Assembly (NCBI GenBank): GCA_904501855.1
Contig: CAJGCI010000087.1
Location: 1-7,622, forward strand
Reading direction: 5' to 3'
DNA length: 7,622 nucleotides
Origin: Oscillospiraceae bacterium
GTDB taxonomy: Bacteria; Bacillota; Clostridia; Oscillospirales; Oscillospiraceae
This document shows, piece by piece, positions 6,634 to 7,622 of the stretch. Position 1 is the stretch's first letter. Every line of letters starts with the position of its first letter. The notes beneath the pieces are model-generated. The model ran no database searches, had not been told where the DNA came from, and was given only the letters and a program-made list of their open reading frames with translations. The position numbers were made by a program, and so were the translations under genes.

Positions 6634-6663
6634 ATCCCCGGCCGCAGATGTGCGGCCGGGGAT
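6634..6663. terminator. Bidirectional terminator between pyk and the convergent M20 gene
   Basis: A 13-bp perfect stem pairs 6634-6646 with 6651-6663 around the loop GATG; its core is CCCCGGCCGCA. On the + strand only TTTCAGTTT follows, a broken T-run. On the - strand the stem is followed by ACTTTTTG, a better T-tract. It lies 17 bases past the pyk stop and 15 bases past the M20 stop, so one element probably ends both transcripts. The gap of 60 bases holds nothing else. Confidence 0.85.
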
Positions 6664-6677
6664 TTCAGTTTCGTCAT

Positions 6678-7622
6678 TTATTGTTCCATCAGTTTCAGTG
6701 CAGACCGGACTTGTACGGCGATGCCGACAGGGATGCAGGCATCGTCCGGATGGAATCCGGAATTGTGAAGGACCTGCAGGGAATCATCATCCGGTGCGGT
6801 ACAGCCAAGGTGCCAGAAACAGGCAGGGCGGGCAGCGGCAAAATAGGCAAAGTCCTCCACGGTCAGCTGCGGTGTGTTTTCCTGAACCACGGCGGTCTCT
6901 CCCAGTACTTCCGCTGCGGCGGAACGTACGAGATCCACCATGGAATCGTTATTGATGAGAGGAGAGTAGCTGGGGCGGAAATGCACGGCGGCGGAACCTC
7001 CCAGCGTCGTCGTGACTGAGTCACAAACGGTGGTGATGCGGTCCCGGAGAAATTCCCGGGTGGTTTCATCCATGGCACGGATCATACCGGTGAGCTGAAC
7101 GTGATCGGCAATCTGGTTGCGTACATTGCCACCGTGAATCGTTCCGAACGTGCACACGGCGGAATCCGTCGGTGCGATGTTTCGCGAGATGACGGCCTGG
7201 ACGTTCTGGATGATGCATGCGGCCATATAGATCGCGTCATTTCCAAGATCCGGCCGGGCCCCATGGGAAGAAGTGCCGTAGATATCCACATTCACTTCGT
7301 CGGAGCAGGCATACATCTTGCCGTATTTGATCCCCACGGATCCCACGGGAAGAGACGGCTCCACATGAAGACCGATAACGGCGTCCACGTGAGGATCTTC
7401 CAGACAGCCCTCATCGATCATGCGCTGCGCGCCACCGATGCTCTCTTCCGCCGGCTGAAACAGCAGCTTTACCGTTCCGGGAAGCGTTTCACGAATGGAC
7501 TGAAAATAAGCACCGGCTCCCAGCAGTATAGCGGCATGGACATCATGACCGCAGGCATGCATGACCCCGTCTTTCCGGGAACGGCATGCCAGATCCGGAT
7601 TTTCCTCCTGAATGGGAAGCGC
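6678..7622 (-). CDS. M20 family (M20D-like) metallopeptidase/amidohydrolase, N-terminus beyond window edge
   Basis: This is an M20-type amidohydrolase, a dinuclear-zinc cytosolic enzyme that cleaves N-acyl or small amide bonds. Relatives include hippurate hydrolase, IAA-amino acid hydrolase and N-acetyl-diaminopimelate deacetylase. The frame is open to base 7622, giving 314 residues of an expected 380-400, so about 70-80 N-terminal residues are missing. The fragment starts ALPIQEENPDL, which follows the DMDALPI-type motif. MHACGHDVHAA at 21-31 carries metal-binding Cys24, His26 and probably His29. FQPAEES at 55-61 has the catalytic glutamate pair, GLHVEP is at 84-89, and GTSSHGARPDLGNDA at 116-130 is the dimerisation-lid motif with His120. 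LHNSGFHPDD at 285-294 has the last zinc ligand. The Met at 7562 is internal, not the start. The substrate cannot be told from sequence, and the neighbouring pyk converges on it, giving no functional hint. Confidence 0.93.
   Translation of the reverse strand, partial: ALPIQEENPDLACRSRKDGVMHACGHDVHAAILLGAGAYFQSIRETLPGTVKLLFQPAEESIGGAQRMIDEGCLEDPHVDAVIGLHVEPSLPVGSVGIKYGKMYACSDEVNVDIYGTSSHGARPDLGNDAIYMAACIIQNVQAVISRNIAPTDSAVCTFGTIHGGNVRNQIADHVQLTGMIRAMDETTREFLRDRITTVCDSVTTTLGGSAAVHFRPSYSPLINNDSMVDLVRSAAAEVLGETAVVQENTPQLTVEDFAYFAAARPACFWHLGCTAPDDDSLQVLHNSGFHPDDACIPVGIAVQVRSALKLMEQ

Noticed and set aside
5160..6677. Open frame of 505 codons on the - strand opposite pyk.
   Set aside because: It is the shadow of a complete pyruvate kinase gene. 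Its translation is rich in His, Gly and Asp, as expected for antisense of GC-rich coding DNA, and it crosses the terminator and both intergenic regions.
6648..7019. Open frame of 123 codons on the + strand opposite the 3' part of the M20 gene.
   Set aside because: The - strand encodes clear M20 metal-binding motifs over this region. The + frame begins inside the terminator hairpin and has no domain.

Overview
The window reads as a GC-rich stretch of a Gram-positive chromosome, most likely a member of the Clostridia (Bacillota; a Lachnospiraceae-like genome is my guess). The reasons are the ribD-ribE-ribBA-ribH gene order with a fused RibBA, strong AGGAGG-type ribosome binding sites, consensus TATAAT boxes in short AT-rich gaps, and a roughly 400-residue CofE-like protein of the kind I associate with clostridia. 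The species cannot be fixed from the sequence. Coding density is very high, no gap between genes exceeds about 130 bases, and I see no RNA gene, CRISPR array, insertion sequence or phage gene.

Region 1 (1-3745, + strand) is a riboflavin biosynthesis operon cut by the left edge. It holds the reductase half of ribD, then ribE (riboflavin synthase), ribBA (fused DHBP synthase/GTP cyclohydrolase II) and ribH (lumazine synthase). A HAD-family phosphatase follows ribH with a start codon that touches or overlaps the ribH stop. Together the rib genes convert GTP and ribulose 5-phosphate to riboflavin. The one step with no dedicated rib gene is dephosphorylation of the ribityl-pyrimidine phosphate, and the coupled HAD protein is a good candidate for it. 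The operon promoter, and any FMN riboswitch, would lie left of the window.

Region 2 (3746-5099, + strand) is a single gene for a divergent coenzyme F420-0:gamma-glutamyl ligase (CofE)-family protein. It has its own extended -10 promoter, a leader with two abutting hairpins, and a strong intrinsic terminator. No other F420 gene is visible, so the substrate is unknown. Its position beside the riboflavin operon is the most interesting feature of the window.

Region 3 (5100-6663, + strand) is a monocistronic pyruvate kinase gene with a well-spaced promoter. It ends in a 13-bp hairpin that probably also terminates the convergent gene.

Region 4 (6678-7622, - strand) is an M20 metallopeptidase/amidohydrolase gene running off the right edge. 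It has the zinc-binding motifs but lacks its N-terminus.

Most of the window is conserved metabolism. The observations worth testing are the HAD and CofE-like genes next to the riboflavin operon and the structured leader of the CofE-like gene. I found no clear new multi-gene system.
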